Counted from the stretch's first letter, positions 45,561-57,984 are shown. The stretch is DNA of 64,000 bases from Fragum whitleyi (GCA_948146395.1 OX411544.1:88626132-88690131), one strand, 5' to 3'. Notes: generated from the letters alone by a model not told the origin. Numbers and translations: made by a program.

Positions 45561-46358
45561 AACTAGAAGGCCATGAATGGCTTGAGTCGCTCCACAGGCT
45601 TGAAATTCTTGAAATATCAAAGCTAAGGTTTGCCCAGATTTTAAGATATTTTGGGTTCTACTAATGTTGAAATGCATATTTTTCATCCAATGACATTAAT
45701 TTTTCGCTGCATGATAAAGGTTCAGTCAAGGATCATTCCAGTGAAATTTGGTTGATATCCATCGATTACAATCTGAGAAAATGATTTTTAAAGTTTCCAC
45801 TATATATCATATAGAGAAATGACTTCCGCCCATAAAATACATATTTTTCATCTGATCATAATAATTTTTGGTAGACTGATAAAAGTTCACTCAAGGATCA
45901 TTCCAGAAAAATTTGGTTGATATCCATCAATTACATTCTGAGAAAATGATTTGCAAAGTTTCCACAATATAACATATAGAGAAATGACCTCCGCCCATTA
46001 AATGCATATTTTCCATCCGATCACAATTATTTTTGGTAGACTGATAAAGGGTCACCAAAGGATCATTCATCTAAAATTTAATTGACATCCATCAATTAGA
46101 ATCTGAGAAAACTCACTTTTTACCATATATGGAAATTAGCCACGCCCATTAAATCCATGTTTTTCATTGGATCAAAATTTCTTGAACAACTTTGAAAGAG
46201 GGTCACCCAAGGATCATTCCTGTGAAGTTTGGTTGAATTTCATCCAGTAGTTTCTGAGGAGAAGATTTTTATAGAAAAAGTTTACGACCGGACGCACGCA
46301 CGACGGACACAACACCATGACAATAGCCCCAGTGGCTTTCAGCCAGTGGAGCTAAAAA
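45561..46358 (+). mobile_element. Hairpin-ended element, family R2, copy b
   Basis: CTAGAAGGCCATGAATGGCT at the start, three inner ~166-bp units, GACCGGACGCACGCACGACG, then CCAGTGGCTTTCAGCCAGTG and GAGCTAAAAA. Confidence 0.7.
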
Positions 46359-46489
46359 TCACATTTTCCCAATCTGTGAAAGAGCAGCTTTAAAGTAGGT
46401 GGACACATGAAGAAATTCAATATTTAACCCACGTGTCAACATGTATGTAGACAAATTAAGTCATGTGTATCAAGCAGTCATAGCAAAGT

Positions 46490-46960
46490 TAAAATAACAA
46501 AGGGCAATAACTCCAAAATTATGCAAGCAAAAGTTGTAGTTCTTTTCGCACTACACTTCTTTTCCATGAGATCTATCCTCCCAAAAAGTTTCAAGTTGAT
46601 AGCTTAAATACTTTAGGAGATATGCTCCGGACAAAATCTAAGTCTTAAAAATAACAAAGGGCAATAACTCCAAAATTATGCAAGCAAGAATTGTCGTTCT
46701 TGTGCACTGAAGTTCTCCTCCATGAGATCTATCCTCCCATAAAGTTTCAAGTTGATAGCTTAAATACTTTAGGAGATATGCTCCGGACAAAATCTAAGTC
46801 TTAAAAATAACAAAGGGCAATCACTCCAAAATTATGCAAGCATGAGTTGTAGTTCTTGTGCACTGCACTTCTCCATCATGAGATCTATCCACCCATAAAG
46901 TTTCAAGTTGATAGCTATTATACTTTAGGAGATATGCTCCGGACAAAATCTAAGTCTTAA
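46490..46960 (+). repeat. Tandem array of ~157-bp units
   Basis: Three head-to-tail units of AACAAAGGGCAATAACTCCA...AGGAGATATGCTCCGGACAA; a fourth lies at 47137-47280 inside the next element. Confidence 0.85.
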
Positions 46961-47010
46961 CAAGAGCTGTCAGAGACGGATTATGCTCCCCGAATAAGGC
47001 ATTGTCACAA

Positions 47011-47372
47011 AAACAAGAGCCATGTTGGACATGGACATCCCCCGCCAAGAAAGCTTGATAGTAAACTGAAGACTAATAGATAAAAGATTCTATGTACTGT
47101 CAAAGATTTGCCTCCTATAAAATCTAAGTAATAAAAATAACAAAGGGCAATAACTCCAAAATTATGCAAGCAAGAGTTGTAGTTCTTGTGCACTGCACTT
47201 CTCCTCCATGAGATCTATCCACCCATAAAGTTTCAAGTTGATAGCTATTATACTTTAGGAGATATGCTCCGGACAAGTTTAGTGACGGAACCTCGGAATG
47301 ACAGAATGATGGAATGACGGAATGACAGACGGAGAGCATTACTATATCCTTTCGTCGAAAACGGCGGGGGAT
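47011..47372 (+). mobile_element. Hairpin-ended element, family R4
   Basis: Begins AACAAGAGCCATGTTGGACA then TGGACATCCCCCGCC, contains one 157-bp unit and GGAATGACGGAATGACAGAC repeats, and ends TTTCGTCGAAAACGGCGGGG, whose GGCGGGGG pairs with CCCCCGCC at the start. Confidence 0.6.
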
Positions 47373-47515
47373 AATCAGGGGATTATTTGTTATAAAATCG
47401 ATGATCCAGTGCCTGCAATATTGTTCTGGCAATATGTTAAACCAGCTCAAATGGCAAAATTTAGCAAAAAGAAAAAAGACACGACCCCCTTTGTATGCTC
47501 TTTAGTTAAGTACAG

Positions 47516-47600
47516 CCTCGATAGCTCAGGTGGTTAGAGTGTCAGTCATCTGAACTGAAGATCAGGGGTTTGAGTCCTGGTGACAGAGAGGTGTTTCCTT
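47516..47600 (+). mobile_element. tRNA-derived SINE head, family S3
   Basis: GATAGCTCAGGTGGTTAGAG (A box) and GGGGTTTGAGTCCTGG (B box) at tRNA-like spacing. The acceptor stem does not close, so it is a SINE head rather than a tRNA gene. Confidence 0.6.
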
Positions 47601-47641
47601 AAGAAAGAAACTTTATAGTCCAGTGCTCTCAATTTTTGTGT

Positions 47642-48126
47642 TAGGGGTGTAACAATAGGTCAAACTATCGCCGTATCGTGATAGTTCACCTTGCAATAGC
47701 AATAGGTCGATAGCATTTTTTCAAGTCAATAGATATCGCAATAGTTACTCTGACTATGGATAGTTTACAATAGTTTTTTTTTTAAAATGAAAGTAGAACT
47801 CAATGTAGTAATAATGCTGCCTTTTTGCATGTTTTTATCAGAGAATGAGGTGAAATACATTTCTTTTTAAGGGAGTATCTGTAATTAACTGATTTGATCA
47901 TTTACTGGCTATTGACAAGGTAAACAGTATCTTACAAGACCAATATAAAGTTAAAGTCTAATAAAAGGTGGACGTTTCAACATTGATTTTTATCTATTTT
48001 TTCTGTAGAAACAACTATTGTGATAGTATTGCAATAATTTTCTGACTATTGCAATACTATTCCAATAGCAACTTTACTATCGCAATACTATCGTGATACT
48101 AATTTTGAACTCAATAGTCACCCCTA
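47642..48126. mobile_element. hAT-type MITE
   Basis: Starts TAGGGGTGTAACAATAGG, ends in the inverse CACCCCTA. Flanks TTTTGTGT (47634-47641) and TTTTGTGC (48127-48134) agree at 7 of 8 bases. Both inner ends carry repeated CTATCG/CGATAG motifs. Confidence 0.75.
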
Positions 48127-48804
48127 TTTTGTGCAATGTAATTCAATGTTGGAATTTCAGGATTTTTTTTACTTAGTAAGGAAATTTGACCCCCTCCCAA
48201 ACACACACACACACATACCTGCCTTAAAATTACACACTTTGTAAATACTTTAAAAATAAAGAACTTCCAAATGTTGACATCAGCTTATTGAGAGCACTGA
48301 TAGTCACTGCCACAGTTCATCCAGCTGTAAATGGGTAGCAGTGGATGAACCCCCCCCCCCCCATAAAAAAGGATTGCACTGCCTCTCAAATTTCAAAAGC
48401 AAAATTGATATATTAGAATTAGCCATCTGCCAGTTATATCTGAAAGGCTAGTTATGCAGTATGTAAAGATAGATCAATATCAAACAAATTATGTGAAATA
48501 AACCCTGAAAAAATATCTTCCTAAACCATCGAGAACTAATGGGAATAGCCATGCCTATAGCTTTGGTGTCCCCACAGGGTACTTTCCCACAAACCAAACT
48601 GCCAATAAAGATGTAAGAAAGGGTTACCAGTCAACTTGGCCCATTGTTTAACTCGGCCAGGTAAACTTGGCCCCTAAATATACATGTAGAGTACAGTTTG
48701 GAATTATGGATGTTTTGTACCATAACCATTTCGTACAAGAATTAGGCACATAGGAAAGTCGTTGTACCATAAAATTACCATTTTTTACCACAGTATTATC
48801 ATTA

Positions 48805-49943
48805 TAGTGCTCCAGCTAGGTTTCCAAAAGGGCAGGGTGCAGAAAATGTATTAATTAACATTACATAAAGCATAATTATCCAGACAAAAGAGTAAATCAA
48901 TTTTTAGACCAAATGGGAATTTATCAAAATATGGCTTTTACACCAAATGGGAATTTGACTTTCAGACCGATTGGGATTAGACGAAGTGGGAACAACCCGA
49001 CTGTTTCAACTCCTCCAAGGGTCTCATCAGGCAGGTGGCAGTAAAAATATTAGATAGAAATACAGCAGATATTCCATTGCTACAGTCTTTTCTTTCTTTC
49101 TTTTTTTTTATTTTTTATTCTTTTTTCATTTTTTTTAATTTTATTTATTTTTTTTAACTTTTTCTTTCATTTATTTATCTATATTTTTTTAATGAGGCAA
49201 ACTTGCATTTTATTCATTAGAATTACTGAACAAGTGAACATGCAGACAAGAAAGTTCATTTTTGCTAACTCAGTCAACAGTAATAAAGTTAACCTTAGTC
49301 TACTGTCTTTAATTGAGTCCTTTCGATATGTGTGATGCTTTTGCATGTCTTTATTTTTCAAATTACGTGTACCGAAGATGACAAATTGAAGAAATTTTTT
49401 AACACACACACATGTTACGGACGGGGAAAAACAACGTGTTTTGGGAATTGAAATATATGCTTCGGAGACCTCCAACTACTCTAAATTTAGTTATAAAGGG
49501 TGTAAAGGTTGATCATTACCCCTTTTTAACCTTGTTAATAGCTTATCATAAGCATTTACTAGATAATCGCTGTTTGTTTTTGACTGTCAAATTGGTTTAC
49601 GGGCACGCACTAATTTCCATCCACAGATTATCGGATACTGCTTCCTCGATAAAGAATCGATCGTTGTGATTGGTTGACTTGCCGATTTAAGTCCCACTCT
49701 TCCTCTCTACTGGCTGTAATTAGTTATGGCCTTCACGGGTTGATTATACGCATCAGCAATCGGGTCAAAGTTTGCAAATCGATTGATAAAAGGCGTTAAA
49801 TTTAGATAATAGCTGATTTGACATGTAGAGCTACAATTTAGGGACTAGTTTAGGACAGGGCGATGGAAAAAAGGGCAGGGCGCCGATTTTCGACGGCAGA
49901 GCAGGGCAGGGCGCCCTTCTGAAAGGGCCTAGCTGGAGCACTG
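48805..49943. mobile_element. hAT-like element (D) with GGGCAGGGCG-repeat ends
   Basis: AGTGCTCCAGCTAGG inverted at both ends, followed by GGGCAGGGTGC at the left and repeated GGGCAGGGCGCC at the right. No clear target duplication. A relic of the 7847-type phrase array (ACCAAATGGGAAT) lies at 48905-48990. Confidence 0.6.
49083..49190 (+). repeat. T-rich low-complexity tract
   Basis: TTTC/TTTA-rich run of about 110 bases inside element D. Confidence 0.85.
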
Positions 49944-51184
49944 TATATATTACAGGGAAAAAAACTAGCAGGGGCCCAGTCGCCCATGGCCCCTAGATTT
50001 TGAGCTGGGCCCCTAGATTTTTTGGGAAAACGCCTATAACTCTAATGTTAAATATTGAAATAGGACATCTGTACCCCTAAGTTCAAATAGTTAGTGATTT
50101 TCTCTGTATTATATAGACAAAGAAGGAAAAAATCATGCAGGATGAGCGGACAAGTAGAGTTTTCAAGCCCTGCGTATAGACTCGTAAAAAGCATCACCTA
50201 TCTTATATACAATCAAAAGCATCTTGTTAATTATTCGATTAACAAACACAGCACATTGCTAACAAGTTGAAGTATGATAATTAAAGGCAAACACCAATCA
50301 AGACATTGTAATATTGCTATCACTAATCTTGTTACAAACAAGAGTCAAATAACACACCAGCCAATCAACCTTTTCATAAATTGGCCTACTCCTTTTATAA
50401 GTTTAAGGCTATATACTTTAAAGGCTTGCAGCAAGAGCAAATACAACATTTTCTTACATTTAACATGGAGAAAAAAAAACATTTTGAAAATTGTTAAGTA
50501 AATAGTTTCATTTTGGTACAAAATGTTCAATGTTTTGTACTGTACTACGAAATGGTTACCATTTGGTACAAAACATCTTCACCTTTGGTATGAAATGGTC
50601 ATTATATGGTACAAAATGTTTATTGTAGGAAACATCTGTATACCACAGTCAGGTAGATAAATATTGCATGAAATATGTATAAGCTTCAAACAAGTGTTGC
50701 AGTAATACCTTACTTTACTATTATAAAATCTTTTTATTTCAAAGATATTATTTTGTGTTTTTGTTCATAATCATTGTACAAACATATGTTAATCTTTTAA
50801 TGATTCTTACAATTCAATTACTCTTTTTTTAATCTGCAATTGCATACGCAAATTTCATCCAGACTGAATAGAATTGAATTGCAATAAATTATATATTTGT
50901 AACGGTGTCCTGCCAACTCAGCCTGTTAAAAACTCGGCCCGCGTAAAACTCAGTCTGTATAAAACTTATATAGTGTTTACTGTTTAGCCTAGTAAACGGA
51001 TATATAAGCATACTTATCAGATAGTTAATCAATGTATGCAATGTACTTACAGGAGGTGCCAATTCACAATTGATGACTAAAAATATAATTTGATAAATAA
51101 ATTTGAATAAAAGGTGAATTAAGTATTTAATTATGGCTATTTTATCTAATATTTTCACAAATGCCATATGTACTTATATGTACT

Positions 51185-51787
51185 TATAGCCTTGAGTTTC
51201 CCCTATTCGAGCAGGCTCCCGTATTCGATCACTTTGATTTTGGGGGACATTTCAATTTTTTTAACAAGTTGCAAATGGTTAGAAATCATTGTCAAAAAAC
51301 TTTAATGCATAGCAGATGATACAAAAGTGCTAAACTTTCCAAAAATAAGAATATTTTTCTGCCCTACTGTTTTTAATCGGCCATTTTTAAAAAAAATTCA
51401 GGCCCTTTAATTGAAATTGTTCTTGCTCGATTGGTGTCATGTGAATGACTTTTGAAATAATTCTAGGTTAATAGAAAGAAGTGTCTTTGATTTTGTAAGT
51501 CTGTTTTAATATTGTGTGGTTTGTAATTTTGATCTCGGGGTGAAAATTGCCAAGGTGCTTGAATATGGGAGACTGATTTTAGACCTTTCTAGACAGTGTG
51601 CATACATGCAACCATCACACCCTGTCACTTAATTACATAACCAATCAAATTTTTCTTCACATGGATAAATCACAATTAAGTTTATGTAACTTTTGGTGTA
51701 GATTACAGGGAAATTTTGCATTGTTCGAGTGTGCCAGTGCAAATTTCATAGCTTAAGGTGCTCGAATATGGGAGAGTACAGGCTATA
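51185..51787. mobile_element. CCTATTCGAGCA-repeat MITE, copy A
   Basis: TATAGCCTTGAGTTTCCCCT at the left and, on the other strand, TATAGCCTGTACTCTCCCAT at the right; ends share TATTCGAGCA phrases. Same family and direction as copy B at 54640. Confidence 0.65.
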
Positions 51788-54474
51788 CAGTCAACTGGCC
51801 AATAGCGGATCACTAGTGAGAACTTTGTTGATTATTTTTCAAAGAAACGTGACAGAATCCCAATTTTGGTCTTAGGAGGCAATAAAATTTGTACACTTTG
51901 AAGTGCAACATACATCTTTAATCAATCAATCAAAACAGTTGCATAGTCCGGGAAATATTAGTATTCGTAAATTAGCCATTTCGGGATCAATTTGGCCAAT
52001 AGCGGATCACGTGATAAGATGACTCTGGGGGCTGTCTCAAAATGATTTTGACCTGTCATCACTGTCAAACCAACATGTTTTCTTCCGTTAGAAGTGATTT
52101 TTACAATAATTTTGTCATTCCAATATTAATTGAGTAGGACAAACGAAATCATTGAGCAGACATTTATTTATTAAGCTTCTTACAACACAAATTAACTAAT
52201 AATCAACATTTTGAAGATTCAACTGTCTAAAAAATGTATAAAACCAAAGGTTTTTATATATTTCATCAATCCAAACTTAAACTACATTCTAAGACTGGTT
52301 TTTAGACTGCATCAATTTGAATTTGTAATATTCTTTTAATTGCCTTCTGTGTAAGAAACATTGTAACAAAATGTTACATGTAATCCTTTCATTTTTCATT
52401 TTCCAATTCCTGATTTTTCAAATCCTAAAACTATCATTTGCTTCAGTATATACCCATTTACACATGACACAATTTTGGGCTGGTTGAAATTTAAAAAATA
52501 AGTACTGTACCAGAATTTTAAAGTATCACTTTTTTCAGTTATGGAAAATTGAAAATATGGACCTTTTCAGTTGAAACCATTGGAGATAAATAGAAATCTC
52601 TTACAAGACACTTGCAACTAGAATGACAGTTCTAACCACCTACCTGTTACCAGACAAAAATTTCACTTCGTAACTACAGCTTGATCAAAGCTGTCGTTAC
52701 GAGATTTTAGAATAACAACAATGGCATGTATTGTTAAAAAACTCTTCTTATTCTAGGTAGAAATTAGCATGGGAAACAAAAAGTAGTTTGTTACAACCAA
52801 ATTGTAATGTACACTTTGTTTTCCTGGCCCATACAAAGCATGGTTCAGACATCTATGTATGTTTACACTTATCCTTGCGGCAAATCATTTATTTTGTTTT
52901 GCGATATAGTGAATCTAAACACTTATTTAGAGCAGTTCTATTGCAGAACCTTCTGGTATTGAACATTGACAACAGTGCCTTTAACCTATTTTCATGATGT
53001 AACTGTAACTGTATCAAATTTTGATAGAGGCTGCAGACAACTGGTGGGAAATGATGGGGCCTTAAACATACTTGATGAAACAAAATCTTTAAAGAAAATG
53101 TGTGTAGCAACTTAGGGCAACCGAGGCTTCTCTTACAGTCCAGTTTTCTTTTTTTAAAAAAAGTATCTAAGTATCTTTAAAACATTAGAGTTGAAGATCG
53201 ATTGAAAATGATAAAATAATACCCCAAAAGCAATTACTTTTCCAACCACAATAATTTGGGCAAATTTTTCAAAATTTTCAACACATTTTTCTCGGCCTCT
53301 GGTTTGATACATTTATATAGTAAGAAAATCTGATATATATGGCCAGATACTTCTGTTATCTCCTAGCTACAACCTTTTTCATTCAAGACGTAGATATAGT
53401 AAAGGTATTTTTGGGGAAAAAAACCTACCAATGTTATAGCCCTTTAACATTTAGACTCAACGAACACTTTAAAATATTTTTTTTTTACAAAAAAAAAGAA
53501 AGTTTTTGTGAAAGACAAATACCCCAGAAAAGGCCATTTTCATGACCTTGTCACAATAGGTTGACCTTGTTATCTGTAGATGCAAACTATTGAGATCTTA
53601 CATTATACCAACTATGAACATGGTATCTGGAATAACCTTGCAGTAATGGGCAATGTTGGGGGGGGTTTTTTGTTAAGTGTTGCAGACAGACAGACGGAAA
53701 ATGGTCAAGCAATATTATCCCGATCTTTCAATGTACTGGTATTAAAAAAAAAAAAAAAAAAAAAAACAGCCAGATTTGCAAAAATTCTAGGAAATTTCTT
53801 CAGCTACTGCTGTCAAACAACGACATCGCTTAACAGATAAATGATCTAAATATAGGTCATTTCTCAATTTAATACAATGTTTTCAGAAGTAATCAAAACC
53901 AGATTAGAATTGGGATCGATAAAATTTCTTATCATTTTTTCTTTAAGAACTTCAATATATTGAATCAAAATGCATAAGTAGCTAGATTCGGCCCGGTTAT
54001 TTTTGTAAAATATTTGGTTTGCTTATTTTGAGACGCCCCCTATGATGCGCACAGCTGATCCGCTAATGGCGAGTAAGGGTCGGGGATTGTTTCTTTTTAT
54101 TGTACACAAAAAGGTGGATAAAACTATGTGAAAGCATAGAGAACCAACAATTTATGCCCCCTTTTCGTGATTTCATCAACTATTTGAAGTCGTACTCGTT
54201 TACTCGCCTTCAATTTTTGCAGACGAATTCTTTTCTTTGAAATTCCTATGACGTAATCTTTCAGTCAAACAGACGCTTGACTAGCGTTTCGTCGGTCTGA
54301 AGCACTACAACAACAATGTGAACTGTCAAAATTTTGTTATGCCATGAAGAGATGGACAGTGTCTTGGGATAGAATATTAGTTTCTTCTTCTGCATTTGCA
54401 AGTGAAAGTAATTGAAGATGGAAATCAAAGTGATCCGCTATTGGTCATGATCCGCTATTGGCTAGTTGACTGTA
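51786..54474. mobile_element. Tc1/mariner or pogo-like element (C), non-coding
   Basis: CAGTCAACTGGCCAATAGCG at the left and CAGTCAACTAGCCAATAGCG on the other strand at the right, each next to TA. The motif GCCAATAGCGGATCA recurs inside the ends (about 51990, 54054, 54430). No transposase was recognised in 2.7 kb. Confidence 0.65.
53744..53766 (+). repeat. Poly-A run
   Basis: About 23 A residues, possibly the tail of an old retroinsertion; no body recognised. Confidence 0.6.
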
Positions 54475-54639
54475 CCCAGTGAATATTTAGTGTCCGTGCT
54501 ACAAATATTAATCGAGCTGTAGGCTACCCACGATCAGTGTGGTATTTTGGTTGTCCCCAGGAACGACTGATTTGCCATAAATTTCTTTTATTGTTCTTCT
54601 TACTCATTGACAGATATCTCGACTTGTAGTCGCCACATT

Positions 54640-55246
54640 TGCCCTGAGTTTCCCCTATTCGAGCAGGCTCCCATATTCGATCTGTTTGATTTCTAGAGAT
54701 ATTCCAATGTCTCACTTTGTGTAACAAGTTGTAAATTGTTAGAATTCATTGTCAAAAAACTTTAATGCATAGGGGATGGGAAATAAGTGCTTAACTTTCC
54801 AATTATAAGGATTTTTTCTTCCCTTCTTTTTTTAAATCGGCCATTTTAAATTTTTTTCTTGCCCTTCAATTGAAAATGTTCTTGCTCGATAGATGTCGTG
54901 TGAATAATTTTTTAAATAACTCTAGGTCAAAAGGAATAGTTCTCTTTGATTTTGTAAGTTTGTTTCAATATTGAGTGGTTTGTAATTTTGATGTCAGGGT
55001 GAAAATTATCATGGTGCTCCAATACGGGAGACTGTTTTTAAACCTTTCTAGTCGGTCTGTGTACATGCAACCATCACACACTGTCACTTATTTATTTAAC
55101 CAATCAAATTTTTCTTCACATGGATAAATCAAAATTAAGTTTATGCAACTTTTGGTTTAGTTTACAGGGAAATTTTGCATTGTTCAAGTGTGCCAGTGCA
55201 AATTTTATAGCTTAAGGTGCTCGAATATGGGAGACTACAGGCTATA
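54640..55246. mobile_element. CCTATTCGAGCA-repeat MITE, copy B
   Basis: Nearly collinear with copy A along ~600 bp (CCCTATTCGAGCAGGCTCCC to AATATGGGAGACTACAGGCT). Confidence 0.65.
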
Positions 55247-55478
55247 ATGTATAAACAGGCCCAGTTGACGGGCCGAGTTATTCACAGGCCGAGTTGACTG
55301 TGAACCATTTGTAACAATAATGCTTCATAAAAAATAGTTTGGGCATAAAAAGATATTCGTTCCGGTTATAGGTTCGGCCGAGATTAAAATGGGCTAAGTT
55401 GACTGGTCACCTAAGAAAGGGGACCTTCTTCAACCTTACAGGAAGAGATTCTCATTTAAAGTGACTGAAGAAAAGGGG

Positions 55479-57439
55479 TGGCAGTCATTTCACTATTTAG
55501 ACGTTTCACTATTGGACATTTCCTACCAGGACGTTTCACTACTATTTGGTAGTGAAACGTCCAAACAATGTTAAACTGTATTTTGTTCATATATTACTAT
55601 AAATTATCAGCCTTTAATAAATCTTATAGTTTTTAATGGATTTATTTGAAAGTATCAATAATATTTTCACTCTTTATTACAATTGAAATTGTTACATGCA
55701 AGAAGTGCAGTTGAATAAGTTAAATTCCCTCTTCCCAGTTGTCTATATAAATCATCTGTATGATTATGATATAAATGATTTATTATAAAATTATTTGCAT
55801 TTGTGATGAATGTAATTTATAGCCAAAGCTTTGTTTCTTTTTCAATGGCAGATCAATAGTGTGGGTTTATGAGAGGCATCTTATATCCCCTTTGTCGCCT
55901 GATCTTTCATTTCATCACAGGTGGCAGTGCCAAAGAACTTATAGGGAAAAAAATAGATAATGTCTTTATGTAGAATCATATATAAACATTTAAAAAAATG
56001 TTTTGATACCGCCACCTATGATTTTCATAGTGAAATCAATAGTAATTCAGTAATAATTGTTTGCAGATTACTTTTGTTAAGTTCTATGATTTGAAATAAA
56101 AGTTTTATCAGCAACATTCTTTTTATATGAATGTTATTTCTCATCCATCTTGTAATCTTTCATTTGTTGAAAAAAAAATGTTTAAAAAATGGGTAATTCT
56201 TAAATTCGTCACTTGCACATAAACACAAGATAAAATAATCTCATTCTCAAATTAATCTTTTCCCACACTTATCGAATAAAAGATAATTCACAAGGAGATT
56301 TCAGAAATGATTCTGAAATGCGAAAAATACTTTTATAATCTGATAACTAAGAAAAAAATAGAAAACATAAAAAAAGAAAGAACTTTTGAGAAAATCATTC
56401 TTTTTTTATATAGATATATATAATACAAGTTTTCTTAATTGTTTGTCTTTTTATTTACCACATTTTTTAAAACTTATTTGGAGACATGCAATGTTAATTG
56501 GTTAATTTGTTGCTTGTTTAAGAGATAAGAAAAGGTGTTATAATGGCTACTGGTAATGCTCTGGTAATTGTGGCACACATTAATAAGGTGACATGTATAT
56601 TGGAATTTAAGAGCCAACTGAATATTACCCCTTAGCTGTAACAATCATCTACTACTTACAAGTATATCAATCAACATAATGTTCTTTAATTGGCTAAATA
56701 TAATACAATGAATCTGAAGCAAATGCTGTTTGGAGATGCTTTGAGTATGTCTTAATAGGTTGCATTAATATAAAACTGTTTTCTCTTTTACACAGGATCT
56801 CATTTTAATCTATCAATTTATTCTGATATCAATTACATCTGTATATTTTCTCAAAATGCTCATTGATATAATCATAAAAATGAAAACAAATCAAAATGCC
56901 TATTCACATTTTCCTAATTTTCAATCTCATTTCTTTTCATTTGGCAAAGATTTATTAATTCTCGTTTGTTTTTTTTTTTTTCAATTGGTAACCCCCCTTC
57001 TTTGCCAATATTTAATCTGTACATTGCATAAATATAATGTTTATTTCAATTATCTATTTATTCATTTAAAAAAAAACAAAAAAACAATCAGATTCAATAA
57101 TCCAGACAACATATTTTTCCTAATTTTTGGAGGATTTTAAAGTAAACATTATCAGCTTAAATCATTTTCATTGGAATTTGTGATGGGAAATACACCCTTA
57201 AGCTACATAATTAAAATATAAAGATTCGTCAATTGAATAATGAATTGCATAAAAAACTTGTTTTCAAATATGAAATTAGATAAATAAACAAAATAATGGC
57301 ATAAAATACCCCTATATAAAAATGGGTAGTGAAACGTCTAAACAATTTCAAAACAGTAGTGAAACGTCCAAAAGTGAAATGTCCTTATAGTGAATCGTCC
57401 CTAGTAGGAAATGTCTCAATAGTGAAATGACTGACATTC
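55479..57439. mobile_element. TTTCACTATT phrase-repeat transposon, 12-bp flanking repeat
   Basis: Left TGGCAGTCATTTCACTATTT and right inverse TGTCAGTCATTTCACTATTG, each followed by several GACGTTTCACTA/GGACATTTCCTA copies. GAAGAAAAGGGG occurs at 55467-55478 and 57440-57451. The interior is AT-rich with no coding signal. Confidence 0.72.
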
Positions 57440-57589
57440 GAAGAAAAGGGGGAACTTTCGTAAAGTCCAACCAAAGAATCTTGAACAATACATTAAAGTT
57501 GGAGAAAAAATGACTATTTACTCATTTACCCCTCAGTTGTAGTCTTTCTTCAGTCTTAAGAAGAGATACACTGATGAATCAACCGACTT

Positions 57590-57795
57590 TTTCCTCACAG
57601 CTGCATCCACATGTGTAATACGTCATGAATTTTGAGGCGCATGCGGTGTCGTTAGAAATACTTTAGCGTCAGATCCAGTATTGTTTATTTTCACACTCAT
57701 ATGACCAAATCAGGTCGCTAAATAGGACAAGTTTTTAATCCTTTCATTCAGAAACAGGTTAGAGAACGTCTACAATAAAAAAAACTCGAGTAAGT
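57590..57795. promoter_or_regulatory. Possible bidirectional promoter with first splice donors
   Basis: Contains TACGTCA (CRE-like), GGCGCATGCGGTG (NRF-1-like) and a plus-strand donor GTAAGT at 57790, which could end a non-coding first exon of the NRF-6-like gene. On the minus strand a GGTAAATGAG donor lies near 57530 and could serve SETD3. It is the only stretch between the two genes without repeat character and with these motifs. Inference only. Confidence 0.35.
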
Positions 57796-57984
57796 TATTG
57801 TTTCTATCAGGCTTAGTTTTAAAAGTTTCCAGAAATTGTGTGAACTGTTTAAATGGACCAACAGTAACTCCACAGACCTGTGGTAATCAAAAAAAAGTAA
57901 AGTTCTGTAATAAATTGTAGTTGACTACATTTTCTGAATTAATTGTGTGTCATAAGAAGTCTTAAAGGTCTCTTCATTATTATT

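Larger units (their letters stand above)
48694..50638. mobile_element. TA-flanked element (E) with TTTTGTACC-repeat ends
   Basis: Left CAGTTTGGAATTATGGATGT then TTTGTACCATAACCATTTCG; right inverse has CAGATGTTTCCTACAATAAA and several TTTTGTACCA copies. TA lies outside each end. Ends diverged, so borders are tentative. Confidence 0.5.
50904..55307. mobile_element. CAACTCGGCC phrase-repeat transposon (G), 9-bp TSD
   Basis: ATTTGTAAC at 50895-50903 and 55308-55316 abuts the ends. Left GGTGTCCTGCCAACTCAGCC; right on the other strand GGTTCACAGTCAACTCGGCC. Both continue with further CTCGGCCCG copies. Its left 200 bp match the solo end at 2840-3043. It sits inside element H. Confidence 0.8.
48622..55411. 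mobile_element. Large outer phrase-repeat transposon (H), 8-bp TSD
   Basis: Left GGTTACCAGTCAACTTGGCC and right, on the other strand, GGTGACCAGTCAACTTAGCC. TAAGAAAG at 48614-48621 and 55412-55419 flanks both ends exactly. The 6.8 kb between is mostly younger insertions; no transposase was found. Confidence 0.75.

Noticed and set aside
53580..53840. 86-codon open frame containing a Lys run
   Set aside because: Created by the poly-A run; no domain and no splice support.
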